Shown: one piece after another, positions 1 through 5,569 of the stretch
Position numbering within the stretch: the first letter of the stretch is position 1
Layout of the letters: every line of letters begins with the position of its first letter
Assembly: GCA_002422375.1 (NCBI GenBank)
Contig: DIUQ01000046.1
Coordinates: forward strand, 1,973-7,541
Reading direction: 5' to 3'
DNA: 5,569 nt
DNA from: a bacterium UBA6154
GTDB lineage: Bacteria > Actinomycetota > Actinomycetes > S36-B12
Made by a program: the position numbers and the translations under genes
Notes under the pieces: model-generated
The model's database searches: none
What the model was told of the DNA's origin: nothing
The model's input: the letters and a program-made list of their open reading frames with translations, nothing else

Positions 1-794
1 TGGCCTTGGTCGGTTCCGTGAACAGGTAACCCGTCCAGATAGTGCGCCGAGGCGAGCTTGGCGGTCTTCAGGGCGAATTCGGCACTCGTTCCACCCACCA
101 CAATTGCCAAGTGGTACGGCGGGCACGCTGCCGTACCAATGCTACGAAGCTTCTCGTCAAGAAACGCAGCGAACGCGGTGGGATTGAGAAGTGCAGCTGT
201 CTCCTGATAGAGGAAACTCTTATTCGCACTGCCACCACCTTTGGCCATAAACAGAAACTCGTAGGACAGGTTTTTCCCCGGATCCGAGTAGAGTTCAATT
301 TGCGCCGGCAGATTGGTACCGGTGTTTCGCTCCTCCCACATGGACAAGGGAGAGAGTTGGGAGTAACGCAGATTCAATTGGGTGAACGCGTTGTAGACGC
401 CGCGGGAAATTGCTTCAGCATCATTGCCGGGGGTAATCACGTTCTGTCCACGTTTACCCATAATGATCGCTGTGCCGGTGTCCTGACACATGGGCAGAAC
501 ACCACCCGCGGCAATATTCGCGTTCTTGAGTAAATCCAATGCAACAAATCGATCATTGGGGCTGGACTCTGGGTCGTCAAGAATGCGACGGAGCTGGGCT
601 AGGTGCTCGGGTCGCAAGAGGTGCGAGATGTCTCGCATGGCCGTGTACGTGAGATTGGTGAGCGCTTCGGGCTCCACCGTGAGAAATTCCCGGTCTCCCA
701 GTGTGACCGTGCCGACACCCTCGGTTGTGAGAAGTCGATAGTCAGTCGAATCTTCGCCCTGCGGCAGCATGTCCTGATAGAAAAATTCGCTCAC
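1..794 (-). CDS. fumA: Class I fumarate hydratase, [4Fe-4S] type (C-terminal half cut by left edge)
   Basis: This gene encodes a class I fumarase, which reversibly hydrates fumarate to L-malate in the cytoplasmic TCA cycle using an oxygen-sensitive [4Fe-4S] cluster. About 264 codons are visible, against about 548 residues in E. coli FumA. The motif [11 protein letters not shown] (residues 100-110) holds Cys103 and GTAACPPYH (220-228) holds Cys224; these match two of the three cluster ligands of FumA (Cys105 and Cys224). The third (Cys318 in FumA) lies beyond the window. Other family blocks are [10 protein letters not shown] (158-167), AKGGGSANK (184-192) and VVGGTSAE (232-239). I chose the GTG at 794 because the N-terminus then starts VSEFFYQD, aligning with the FHYQ region of FumA; a stop lies four codons upstream, and an AGG sits 8 nt ahead. 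The alternative ATG at 770 would lose that match. It is last of the visible operon, 17 nt after the amylosucrase gene. The family call is very secure. The symbol is by homology, and fumB is also used in actinomycetes. Confidence 0.95.
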   Translation of the reverse strand, partial: MSEFFYQDMLPQGEDSTDYRLLTTEGVGTVTLGDREFLTVEPEALTNLTYTAMRDISHLLRPEHLAQLRRILDDPESSPNDRFVALDLLKNANIAAGGVLPMCQDTGTAIIMGKRGQNVITPGNDAEAISRGVYNAFTQLNLRYSQLSPLSMWEERNTGTNLPAQIELYSDPGKNLSYEFLFMAKGGGSANKSFLYQETAALLNPTAFAAFLDEKLRSIGTAACPPYHLAIVVGGTSAEFALKTAKLASAHYLDGLPVHGTDQG

Positions 795-811
795 TCCATA
801 AGCCTAATTCG

Positions 812-2665
812 CTACAGAGGCAATAACCACCAATGGGCATAAGGCGGTATGTGTAACTCGTCACCACCGGCAACACTGTCCCCGCTGATCAGGTCATTGG
901 GTTGAACCTGCCATGGGAGATTCGATGAGGGAATCACCACGGTGTCGGGGCTGATGTTGTACACCTCGAGTAGTTGTCCACGCGCGCCTTCTCGAAGAAC
1001 ATAGAAAACGGCCTGATCGGATGTGCTGCCGACCACGGTTTTTTGGGTGGCGTGTAGTTGCGGGAGTGAAGTTCGGGCAGACGCCAAGCGAATAAACCCA
1101 GCAGACAGGGTGTGGGCAATAGCTCGTTGCTCCGCATCTAGGGCATCGAAAGTAGGCATATACGGCCGGTGCGCCCACCTGTTGTCTGCTGCTTCTGCTG
1201 GGCGGCCCGCAAATTCGTAGTCATTGAGCAGACCCCATTCGTCGCCCATGTACAGAAGTGGAATCCCACCAAATCCACAAACAATGGCATAACCGCAGAG
1301 CAGTCGATCGCAGGCTAGGGCAATGGCCGCAGCTCGACGTGGGCCGGCAGGTAATGCCAGGGCTGATTCAAGTCCCGCCAGACTGGCGGCGCTTCCTGAG
1401 ATCCGGCGATCCCCGGTCGCGGGGTTCTCTTGGAACACCAGGCCGCGAGCAAAGGAATCATCAAAGTTACCGCTATAAAAATCCGCTAAGAAAGAGCGGT
1501 GACCAAATCCACTCCACCCCAGGGCGCCAGCATCGGAGTCGTCAATGGCCCAACCAATGTCGTCATGGCACCGCAGGTATGTAGTCCATGCAGTTCCCGG
1601 TGGTAATTCGGCGAATCTGTTGAGTGAAATATCCATGAGGCGGGCATCGCGCGCGGCAAAGGCCGACCAGATCTGGACCATCAGTGAGTTGTGATAGGCG
1701 ACATCACTGACCTTGCCGGTGAATCGTCCCTCACCTAAGTAGGCACCGACATCGTTCGGACCGACAATTGCCTCTGCCTGGAAGATCATCGATGGAGCCA
1801 CAATCCGCGCGAATGCGCGCAGAACCTGGGTGATGCTGTGGACTTCCGATTGATTCTGACTGGATGTCCCCATGCGCTTCCACAGAAAGGCAATCGCATC
1901 AAGTCGAAGGCAGTCCACTCCCGTGTTGGCAAGGTAACCAATAATGTCGAGAAACTCCAGCAGTACGTCAGGATTGGACCAGTTCACATCCCACTGATAT
2001 GAGTTAAACGTTGTCCATACCCACCCATTCAGTTCGTCATTCCAGGTGAAGTTGCCCGGGGCGAAATCAGGGAAGACCTCGGGGAGTGATTCCTCAAAAC
2101 GATCGGGCATTTCGCGATCAGGGAATATATAAAAATAGTCCTTGTATTTGGTATCGCCGCTGCGTGCCTTGACAGCCCACTCGTGTTCCATGGCCACGTG
2201 ATTGAGAACAAGGTCAATGGTCAGCGTGATGTTGTTGTCATGTAGTGACTGCGCTAATTTCGCGAGATCGCGAATTGTTCCGAGCTCGGGCGCCACGTTG
2301 CGGAAATCCATCACGGCATAACCACCGTCATTCTCACCGGGTCGCGGCTTCAAGAGTGGCATGAGATGCAGATACGTAACTCCGAGTGACGTGAGATACG
2401 GAATCTTCTGTTCTACACCGGATAGCGTGCCGGCAAACCTATCCGTGTAGGCAACGTAGCCAATGGCTTTCTCGCTTTGAAACCAATCCTCAGGCTGTTG
2501 AATGTCCCGCTGCTTTAGTGCTGAGCTGCGCGCCGTGTACGTGTCGTGAGCTAGCGCAATGACGCGGGCGTAAATGTGATCTACGTCTTCGCAGTAGAGG
2601 TCAGTGAGACCCGAGCGAATGTCAGGACCGTAGCGGGCCAGCCGGGTGGCAAAGACTTCTGACAT
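812..2665 (-). CDS. Amylosucrase-type glycoside hydrolase (GH13, probably subfamily 4)
   Basis: This 617-residue protein closely resembles amylosucrase, which transfers glucose from sucrose onto an alpha-1,4-glucan and releases fructose; close relatives are sucrose hydrolases. A helical N-terminal region (about 1-65) precedes a GH13 (beta/alpha)8 barrel (about 66-530) with a long B' insertion, then a C-terminal beta domain (about 540-617). The four GH13 regions are visible: DLVLNH (151-156); CLRLDAIAF (252-260) with nucleophile Asp256; FQAEAIV (295-301) with acid/base Glu298; and RCHDDIGW (365-372) with stabiliser Asp368. Asp113 in NDGGYAV and Arg496 in NRWAHRP match the Asp144-Arg509 salt bridge that shapes the sucrose pocket of the Neisseria polysaccharea enzyme. 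Position 195 is Pro where I align Neisseria Arg226. The N-terminus is about 31 residues shorter than in Neisseria. No signal peptide is seen, so it should be cytoplasmic. ATG 2665 is the first usable start because an in-frame TAG lies two codons upstream. The family is secure; polymerase versus hydrolase is open. Confidence 0.93.
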   Translation of the reverse strand: MSEVFATRLARYGPDIRSGLTDLYCEDVDHIYARVIALAHDTYTARSSALKQRDIQQPEDWFQSEKAIGYVAYTDRFAGTLSGVEQKIPYLTSLGVTYLHLMPLLKPRPGENDGGYAVMDFRNVAPELGTIRDLAKLAQSLHDNNITLTIDLVLNHVAMEHEWAVKARSGDTKYKDYFYIFPDREMPDRFEESLPEVFPDFAPGNFTWNDELNGWVWTTFNSYQWDVNWSNPDVLLEFLDIIGYLANTGVDCLRLDAIAFLWKRMGTSSQNQSEVHSITQVLRAFARIVAPSMIFQAEAIVGPNDVGAYLGEGRFTGKVSDVAYHNSLMVQIWSAFAARDARLMDISLNRFAELPPGTAWTTYLRCHDDIGWAIDDSDAGALGWSGFGHRSFLADFYSGNFDDSFARGLVFQENPATGDRRISGSAASLAGLESALALPAGPRRAAAIALACDRLLCGYAIVCGFGGIPLLYMGDEWGLLNDYEFAGRPAEAADNRWAHRPYMPTFDALDAEQRAIAHTLSAGFIRLASARTSLPQLHATQKTVVGSTSDQAVFYVLREGARGQLLEVYNISPDTVVIPSSNLPWQVQPNDLISGDSVAGGDELHIPPYAHWWLLPL

Positions 2666-2668
2666 GGC

Positions 2669-3688
2669 CTAGTTAGTCCCTGTGAAGTTCACGGCTGCAT
2701 AGCGAGAAAGTTTTGCAATTCGATGTTCACTCTTGATCTCACGGATTGTTCCGCTTTTACTCCGCATGACAATGGAATGAGTTGTTGGTCCGTTGGGCGT
2801 GTATCGGACGCCTTCGAGCAGCTCGCCATCTGTGATGCCTGTGGCACAGAAAAAGTTATTGTCACCTGTCACGAGATCCGTTGTGGTCAGGACTCGCGTG
2901 AGATCATGTCCGGCTTCAAGCGCCTTTAGTTTCTCCTGGTCGTCAATGGGCCAGAGTTTGCCTTGGATTTCCCCACCGAGGCAGGTCATGGCGCACGCGG
3001 TAATGATTCCCTCAGGTGTGCCACCAATGCCCATCAGAATGTCCACGCCGGTGCCCTCACGTGCAGCCATGACCGCACCGGCGACGTCGCCATCTGTGAT
3101 GAACTTGATGCGTGCACCTGCTTCGCGGATTTCCTGTGCCAGTGAGTCGTGACGTGGCCTGTCCAGGACACACACAGTTAGATCAGCAATGGATTCGCCT
3201 TTGGCTTGTGCCACTTGTTCCAGATTCCACGCAACCGGAGCGTCAATATCCACTTTGCCCGCGGACTCAGGCCCAACGACAAGTTTCTTCATGTAGAACA
3301 CAGCGCTGGGGTCAAACATGGAGCCGTGTTCTGCAACGGCGATCACGGAAATTGCATTGGGCATACCCTTGGCAGCCAGCGTTGTTCCGTCGATCGGGTC
3401 CACGGCGACATCGGTTGCCGGGCCTGATCCGTCCCCGACCTGCTCTCCGTTAAAGAGCATGGGGGCTTCGTCCTTCTCGCCTTCGCCAATAACAACGAGG
3501 CCGTTCATGGAGACACTGCTGACGAGGGTCCGCATGGCGTTGACAGCGGCGCCGTCGGCCCCGTTCTTGTCCCCGCGACCCACCCAACGCGCGGCGGCCA
3601 TGGCGGCGGCCTCGGTGACGCGTACCAGCTCCATGGCGAGGTTGCGCTCGGGAACTTCGGGCTGGGAATCGCTCATGGAAGCACTCAT
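2669..3688 (-). CDS. glpX: Class II fructose-1,6-bisphosphatase GlpX
   Basis: GlpX hydrolyses fructose-1,6-bisphosphate to fructose-6-phosphate and phosphate, the committed step of gluconeogenesis, in the cytoplasm and with divalent metal. The 339-residue length fits the actinobacterial family. Visible family motifs are the helix [17 protein letters not shown] (16-32), WVGRGDK (35-41), [11 protein letters not shown] (68-78), VDPIDGTT (96-103), the DRPRH block (176-180), TDGDVAGA (198-205), GGTPEG (222-227) and [12 protein letters not shown] (303-314). Asp40, Glu69, Asp97 and Glu226 lie in the segments that provide metal ligands in E. coli GlpX, and Thr102/Thr103 lie in the catalytic loop. The ATG at 3688 is preferred because a candidate -10 box ends six bases before it; Met5 at 3676 is an alternative. 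The C-terminus is a few residues shorter than in the mycobacterial protein as I recall it. It appears to be the first gene of an operon with the amylosucrase gene (3-nt gap, same frame) and the fumarase gene. Confidence 0.97.
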   Translation of the reverse strand: MSASMSDSQPEVPERNLAMELVRVTEAAAMAAARWVGRGDKNGADGAAVNAMRTLVSSVSMNGLVVIGEGEKDEAPMLFNGEQVGDGSGPATDVAVDPIDGTTLAAKGMPNAISVIAVAEHGSMFDPSAVFYMKKLVVGPESAGKVDIDAPVAWNLEQVAQAKGESIADLTVCVLDRPRHDSLAQEIREAGARIKFITDGDVAGAVMAAREGTGVDILMGIGGTPEGIITACAMTCLGGEIQGKLWPIDDQEKLKALEAGHDLTRVLTTTDLVTGDNNFFCATGITDGELLEGVRYTPNGPTTHSIVMRSKSGTIREIKSEHRIAKLSRYAAVNFTGTN

Positions 3689-3694
3689 GCCCTG

Positions 3695-3700
3695 AGCGTA
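3695..3700 (-). promoter_or_regulatory. Candidate -10 box for a leaderless glpX transcript
   Basis: On the minus strand TACGCT fits the actinobacterial TANNNT -10 pattern. Six bases (CAGGGC) separate it from the ATG at 3688, which would place the transcription start at or next to the start codon. No convincing -35 hexamer is seen at 17-18 bp spacing (GACCTC or CGACCT). The AGGG lies too close to this ATG to act as a normal ribosome binding site, which also suits a leaderless message. It is inferred from pattern and position only. Confidence 0.4.
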
Positions 3701-3735
3701 TCGGTGCCGAAAGTGCTGAGGTCGATCAAATACTC

Positions 3736-3741
3736 CATTAT
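3736..3741 (+). promoter_or_regulatory. Candidate -10 box for the DUF4245 gene
   Basis: CATTAT on the plus strand is a near match to a -10 hexamer and is followed by six bases (TGGGTT) before the ATG at 3748. This is the same geometry as the opposite glpX box, so this gene may also be transcribed without a leader. No purine-rich ribosome binding site precedes the ATG, apart from GGG at 3743-3745, which is too close. The -35 position is poor. Confidence 0.35.
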
Positions 3742-3747
3742 TGGGTT

Positions 3748-4299
3748 ATGACCACGCCACAACCAACCGGCAAGCCGAATGCTCGCATGCGGCAATCGGT
3801 GGGGGACATGGTTCGATCCATGGCGGTCGTGTTGGCGGTCGTGGGTGCCATTCTGTTGGTGACCTGGCGCCCCGATCCAGATCCCGTTCGAGTTGTTGAT
3901 GTGGCACCGCTTGCCCTGATTGCCACGGCCCAGGCGGACTTTCCCATTCTTGTTCCGGCGTTGCCACAATTGCGCCCGACGAGTGTGCGCTGGCAACCCA
4001 CCCCGGAATCCGCGGAACGGTCCGTCTGGCATGTCGGGTACGTAACTCAGGGTGATAACTACCTGCAGATCACGCAGTCGGTGGCGGACAACCCGACCTT
4101 CCTCGCGGCGGAGACCGACAACGGTGCCGTGGCTGATCTCCTGGTCATTAATGGACAGGATTGGCAGTACTTTGAAGCAGAGAGTGGCAATTCGCTCTTA
4201 CATATGTCTGACGGAGTCACCACAATTGTTCAGGGAACGGGCACACGAGCTGATCTCATTGCCGCGGTGGAGTCATTGAAACCGGTCACAACTGACTGA
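3748..4299 (+). CDS. DUF4245 family membrane-anchored protein of unknown function
   Basis: This 183-residue protein fits the DUF4245 family of actinomycetes, which has no established function. A basic N-terminus with RMRQSVGDMVRSM (13-25) leads into one hydrophobic segment at about 22-40 (MAVVLAVVGAILLVTW). A proline- and aspartate-rich linker, RPDPDPVRVVD (41-51), follows, then an extracytoplasmic domain with RWQPTPESAERSVWHVGYVT (81-100), YLQITQS (105-111) and a C-terminal part ending in TRADLIAAVESL (166-177). The topology suggests a protein anchored in the membrane with its bulk outside. I see no lipobox Cys and no catalytic motif. It lies between xseB and glpX, facing away from glpX, a position I recall for this family in several actinomycetes. 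ATG 3748 is the first start; Met14 is an alternative. The identification rests on pattern, size, topology and context rather than a profile search. Confidence 0.85.
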   Translation: MTTPQPTGKPNARMRQSVGDMVRSMAVVLAVVGAILLVTWRPDPDPVRVVDVAPLALIATAQADFPILVPALPQLRPTSVRWQPTPESAERSVWHVGYVTQGDNYLQITQSVADNPTFLAAETDNGAVADLLVINGQDWQYFEAESGNSLLHMSDGVTTIVQGTGTRADLIAAVESLKPVTTD

Positions 4300-4316
4300 G
4301 TTATTCCTCGGTCGGT
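4291..4316 (+). terminator. Hairpin across the convergent stop codons, possible terminator
   Basis: As plus-strand RNA, ACTGACTGAG (4291-4300) can pair over ten positions with CTCGGTCGGT (4307-4316), with two G-U wobbles and the six-base loop UUAUUC. Read on the minus strand, the same two wobbles become C-A mismatches, so the stem favours ending the DUF4245 transcript. No T-run follows, so it is not a classical intrinsic terminator, although tail-less hairpins are proposed to act in actinomycetes. It covers the TGA of the DUF4245 gene and the TAA of xseB. Confidence 0.35.
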
Positions 4317-4498
4317 GTTCCCGTCACCGCGTTGCGGGCGTTGTTCAGCCACTCGTCACAGATGGTGGCGAGTTTTTCGCCCTGTTCCCAAAGGGCCAGC
4401 GACTCCTCAAGACTGATGTTTCCTCGCTCCAATTGGGTTGCTATGGCACTCAGTTGATCCCGTGCTTCTTCATAGGTGAGTTCAGGCTTTTTGGGCAT
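4301..4498 (-). CDS. xseB: Exodeoxyribonuclease VII small subunit
   Basis: XseB is the small subunit of exonuclease VII, which binds several copies per XseA and degrades single-stranded DNA to oligonucleotides. The 65-residue protein carries the family pattern almost throughout: TYEEARDQLSAIATQLERG (8-26), then SLEESLALWEQGEKL (29-43) and CDEWLNNA (47-54), forming two amphipathic helices. I place the start at ATG 4498 because GGAG lies 7 nt upstream and the protein then begins MPKKPELTYEEA, which is typical. A longer reading from ATG 4534 would add 12 residues but lacks a ribosome binding site. With the chosen start it overlaps the end of xseA by 17 nt in another frame, so the two are probably translationally coupled. 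Its TAA is one base from the stop of the convergent DUF4245 gene. Confidence 0.95.
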   Translation of the reverse strand: MPKKPELTYEEARDQLSAIATQLERGNISLEESLALWEQGEKLATICDEWLNNARNAVTGTPTEE

Positions 4499-5569
4499 TG
4501 ATGGGCTCCGTTCTCTGTGCAGTGAGTTGGCCATGTGCTACTCGAACATCGAGGTAATCACCGATGGCCAGTTGTGCAGGATCGCGGACAATCTCGCCGG
4601 TGGACGTCAATACGATCGAATAACCGCGTTCCATGGTTGCGGAAGGGGAGAGGGACCTGATGTGACTCCTCAGATGCTCGACCGCTCGCTGCTCCGAGTC
4701 GAGCTGGTGGATCATGCGCTGTTTTATTCTGCTTCTCATGTCGGCCAGGCGGACCGCATGAAGTTCCAGTGAATTGAGCACGGCGCGCTGGGTGCGCTGA
4801 CGTAAGTCACGAATGAGGGATTGTTCTTCCGCGAGTGAGGGGACAATTCTTTTGGCGGCATCAGTAGGAGTCGAGGCTCGCAGGTCGGCCACGAAATCCA
4901 AAATTGGCGTGTCTTGTTCGTGGCCAATGGCGCTAACAATGGGTGTGGCTGCGAGGGACACGGCCCTCATCAATGCCTCGTTGCTGAAGGGGAGTAGATC
5001 TTCCATGCTTCCCCCACCCCGCGCAATCACAATCACGTCGAGCCCGAGGGAATCTAGGTCCGTCAAAGCCTGAATGATCTCGGGCACGGCAGCAACTCCT
5101 TGGACGGCCACTTCACGAATCTCGAAGTCGGCGGCCGGCCACCTGTTGCGCGTGTTCACCAAGATGTCGTGCTTGGCATCGCTCTGGCGCCCGGTGATAA
5201 GTCCAATCCGGCGAGGGAGGAAAGGAATGGGCTTCTTGCGTTCGGGTGCAAAGAGACCCTCAGCCAGAAGTTTGTTTTTGAGCGCTTCCAATTGAGCGAG
5301 GAGGTCGCCGATACCGACGGCTCTGATCTCCTTGGCAATAATTTGTAGCGAGCCTTGTTTAGCCCAAAAATCGAAGCGACCAAAAATAATGATTCGCTGA
5401 CCTTCAGCGAGTGGCGGGTGCATGGCGCCCACGAGTGCTGAGGGGATCATCACTTTGAGGGAGAACTCAGCATCGATGTCCCGCAAGGTAATGAACTGCA
5501 CGGATGCACCCGGTCGTTGTCGATACTGCGCAACCTGACCTTCCACCCAAATAGAACTAAGTCGGTCAA
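4482..5569 (-). CDS. xseA: Exodeoxyribonuclease VII large subunit (N-terminus cut by right edge)
   Basis: XseA is the catalytic large subunit of exonuclease VII, a metal-independent single-strand DNase used in repair and recombination. About 361 codons are visible. The frame stays open to the window edge and reads DRLSSIWVEGQVAQY; the GTG at 5546 is the internal Val of the conserved WVEGQV, not the start. Probably 20-30 N-terminal residues are missing. In window numbering, an N-terminal OB-fold (about 1-85) contains FITLRD and GQRIIIFGR. The catalytic domain follows, with PFLPRRIGLITGR (115-127), VIVIARGGGSMEDLLPFSNE (178-197), AIGHEQDTP (213-221) and DLRASTPTDAAKR (228-240). A helical, coiled-coil-like stretch comes next (about 247-302), then MERGYSIV (312-319) and a short tail. 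The coiled-coil part is shorter than in E. coli (456 residues), as is usual in actinomycetes. The gene ends in TGA and overlaps xseB. Confidence 0.96.
   Translation of the reverse strand, partial: DRLSSIWVEGQVAQYRQRPGASVQFITLRDIDAEFSLKVMIPSALVGAMHPPLAEGQRIIIFGRFDFWAKQGSLQIIAKEIRAVGIGDLLAQLEALKNKLLAEGLFAPERKKPIPFLPRRIGLITGRQSDAKHDILVNTRNRWPAADFEIREVAVQGVAAVPEIIQALTDLDSLGLDVIVIARGGGSMEDLLPFSNEALMRAVSLAATPIVSAIGHEQDTPILDFVADLRASTPTDAAKRIVPSLAEEQSLIRDLRQRTQRAVLNSLELHAVRLADMRSRIKQRMIHQLDSEQRAVEHLRSHIRSLSPSATMERGYSIVLTSTGEIVRDPAQLAIGDYLDVRVAHGQLTAQRTEPINAQKA
4506..4509 (-). promoter_or_regulatory. Ribosome binding site that sets the xseB start
   Basis: GGAG on the minus strand lies 7 nt before the ATG at 4498 and inside the last codons of xseA. 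No comparable sequence precedes the in-frame ATG at 4534. This decides for the shorter XseB and gives a coupled xseA-xseB arrangement. Confidence 0.7.

Larger units (their letters stand above)
3689..3747. promoter_or_regulatory. Divergent intergenic region between glpX and the DUF4245 gene
   Basis: At 59 bp this is the longest gap between genes in the window and the only place where two genes diverge, so it should hold the promoters for both. A candidate -10 box lies six bases from each start codon. The two boxes are about 35 bp apart, so the two -35 regions would overlap and the polymerases could compete. I see no clear inverted repeat that would mark an operator. Confidence 0.5.

Noticed and set aside
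42..533. A 163-residue open frame on the plus strand
   Set aside because: It lies wholly antisense to the class I fumarase gene, whose minus-strand reading shows clear family motifs. The plus-strand product resembles nothing and has no ribosome binding site.
2793..3695. Several plus-strand frames of 60-125 residues opposite glpX
   Set aside because: All are antisense to a clear glpX gene and have low-complexity Ser/Pro/Arg-rich products with no recognisable family.
3685..4032. A 115-residue minus-strand frame across the glpX-DUF4245 gap
   Set aside because: It is antisense to the DUF4245 gene, which has a sensible membrane segment and known context. The minus product is rich in Arg, Gly and His, as shadow frames often are, and would overlap the glpX start.
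4301..4534. Longer xseB start giving 77 residues
   Set aside because: No ribosome binding site precedes that ATG, the overlap with xseA would grow to 53 nt, and the extra residues are not typical of XseB. The ATG at 4498 has GGAG 7 nt upstream.
4482..5546. xseA as a complete gene starting at 5546
   Set aside because: The codon at 5546 is GTG within the conserved WVEGQV motif, and the frame remains open to the window edge, so the gene is partial.
1..5569. Search for CRISPR arrays, tRNA genes, insertion sequences, attachment sites or long repeats
   Set aside because: Nothing of these types was seen on reading both strands. Coding is nearly continuous and the gaps are 1 to 59 bases, so no novel defence or mobile system is supported.

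Overview
The window reads as a tightly packed, mid-GC (about 55% by eye) chromosomal segment of an actinomycete (Actinomycetota). The main reasons are the gene order xseA-xseB, a divergent DUF4245 gene and glpX, with a fumarase gene nearby, and the close match of GlpX to the actinobacterial class II fructose-1,6-bisphosphatases. The GC is low for a soil actinomycete and intergenic gaps are nearly absent. A small-genome, possibly aquatic lineage is therefore plausible, but that is inference.

Layout from right to left. xseA (minus, N-terminus cut by the right edge) overlaps xseB (minus) by 17 nt; together they encode exonuclease VII. xseB ends one base from the stop codon of a convergent plus-strand gene for a membrane-anchored DUF4245 protein, and a hairpin covers both stops. 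The DUF4245 gene diverges from glpX across a 59-bp gap that holds a candidate -10 box six bases ahead of each start codon, as in leaderless actinobacterial transcripts. glpX is followed after 3 nt, in the same reading frame, by a GH13 amylosucrase-type gene. After a further 17 nt comes a class I [4Fe-4S] fumarate hydratase gene, which runs off the left edge with roughly half of the protein in view.

The genes form two functional blocks. One is DNA repair and processing (xseAB). The other is a carbon-metabolism operon, glpX-amylosucrase-fumarase: gluconeogenic fructose-1,6-bisphosphate hydrolysis, sucrose cleavage with glucosyl transfer to alpha-glucan, and a TCA-cycle step. The amylosucrase gene sitting between glpX and the fumarase gene is the most distinctive point. 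Its catalytic and sucrose-pocket residues look intact, so it is probably active on sucrose. Sequence alone does not settle whether it mainly polymerises or hydrolyses.

No RNA gene, mobile element, CRISPR array or long repeat was seen. No stretch above 60 bases lacks a gene. I found no evidence of an undescribed multi-gene system; the findings concern gene context, start and stop arrangements and one active-site-region substitution.
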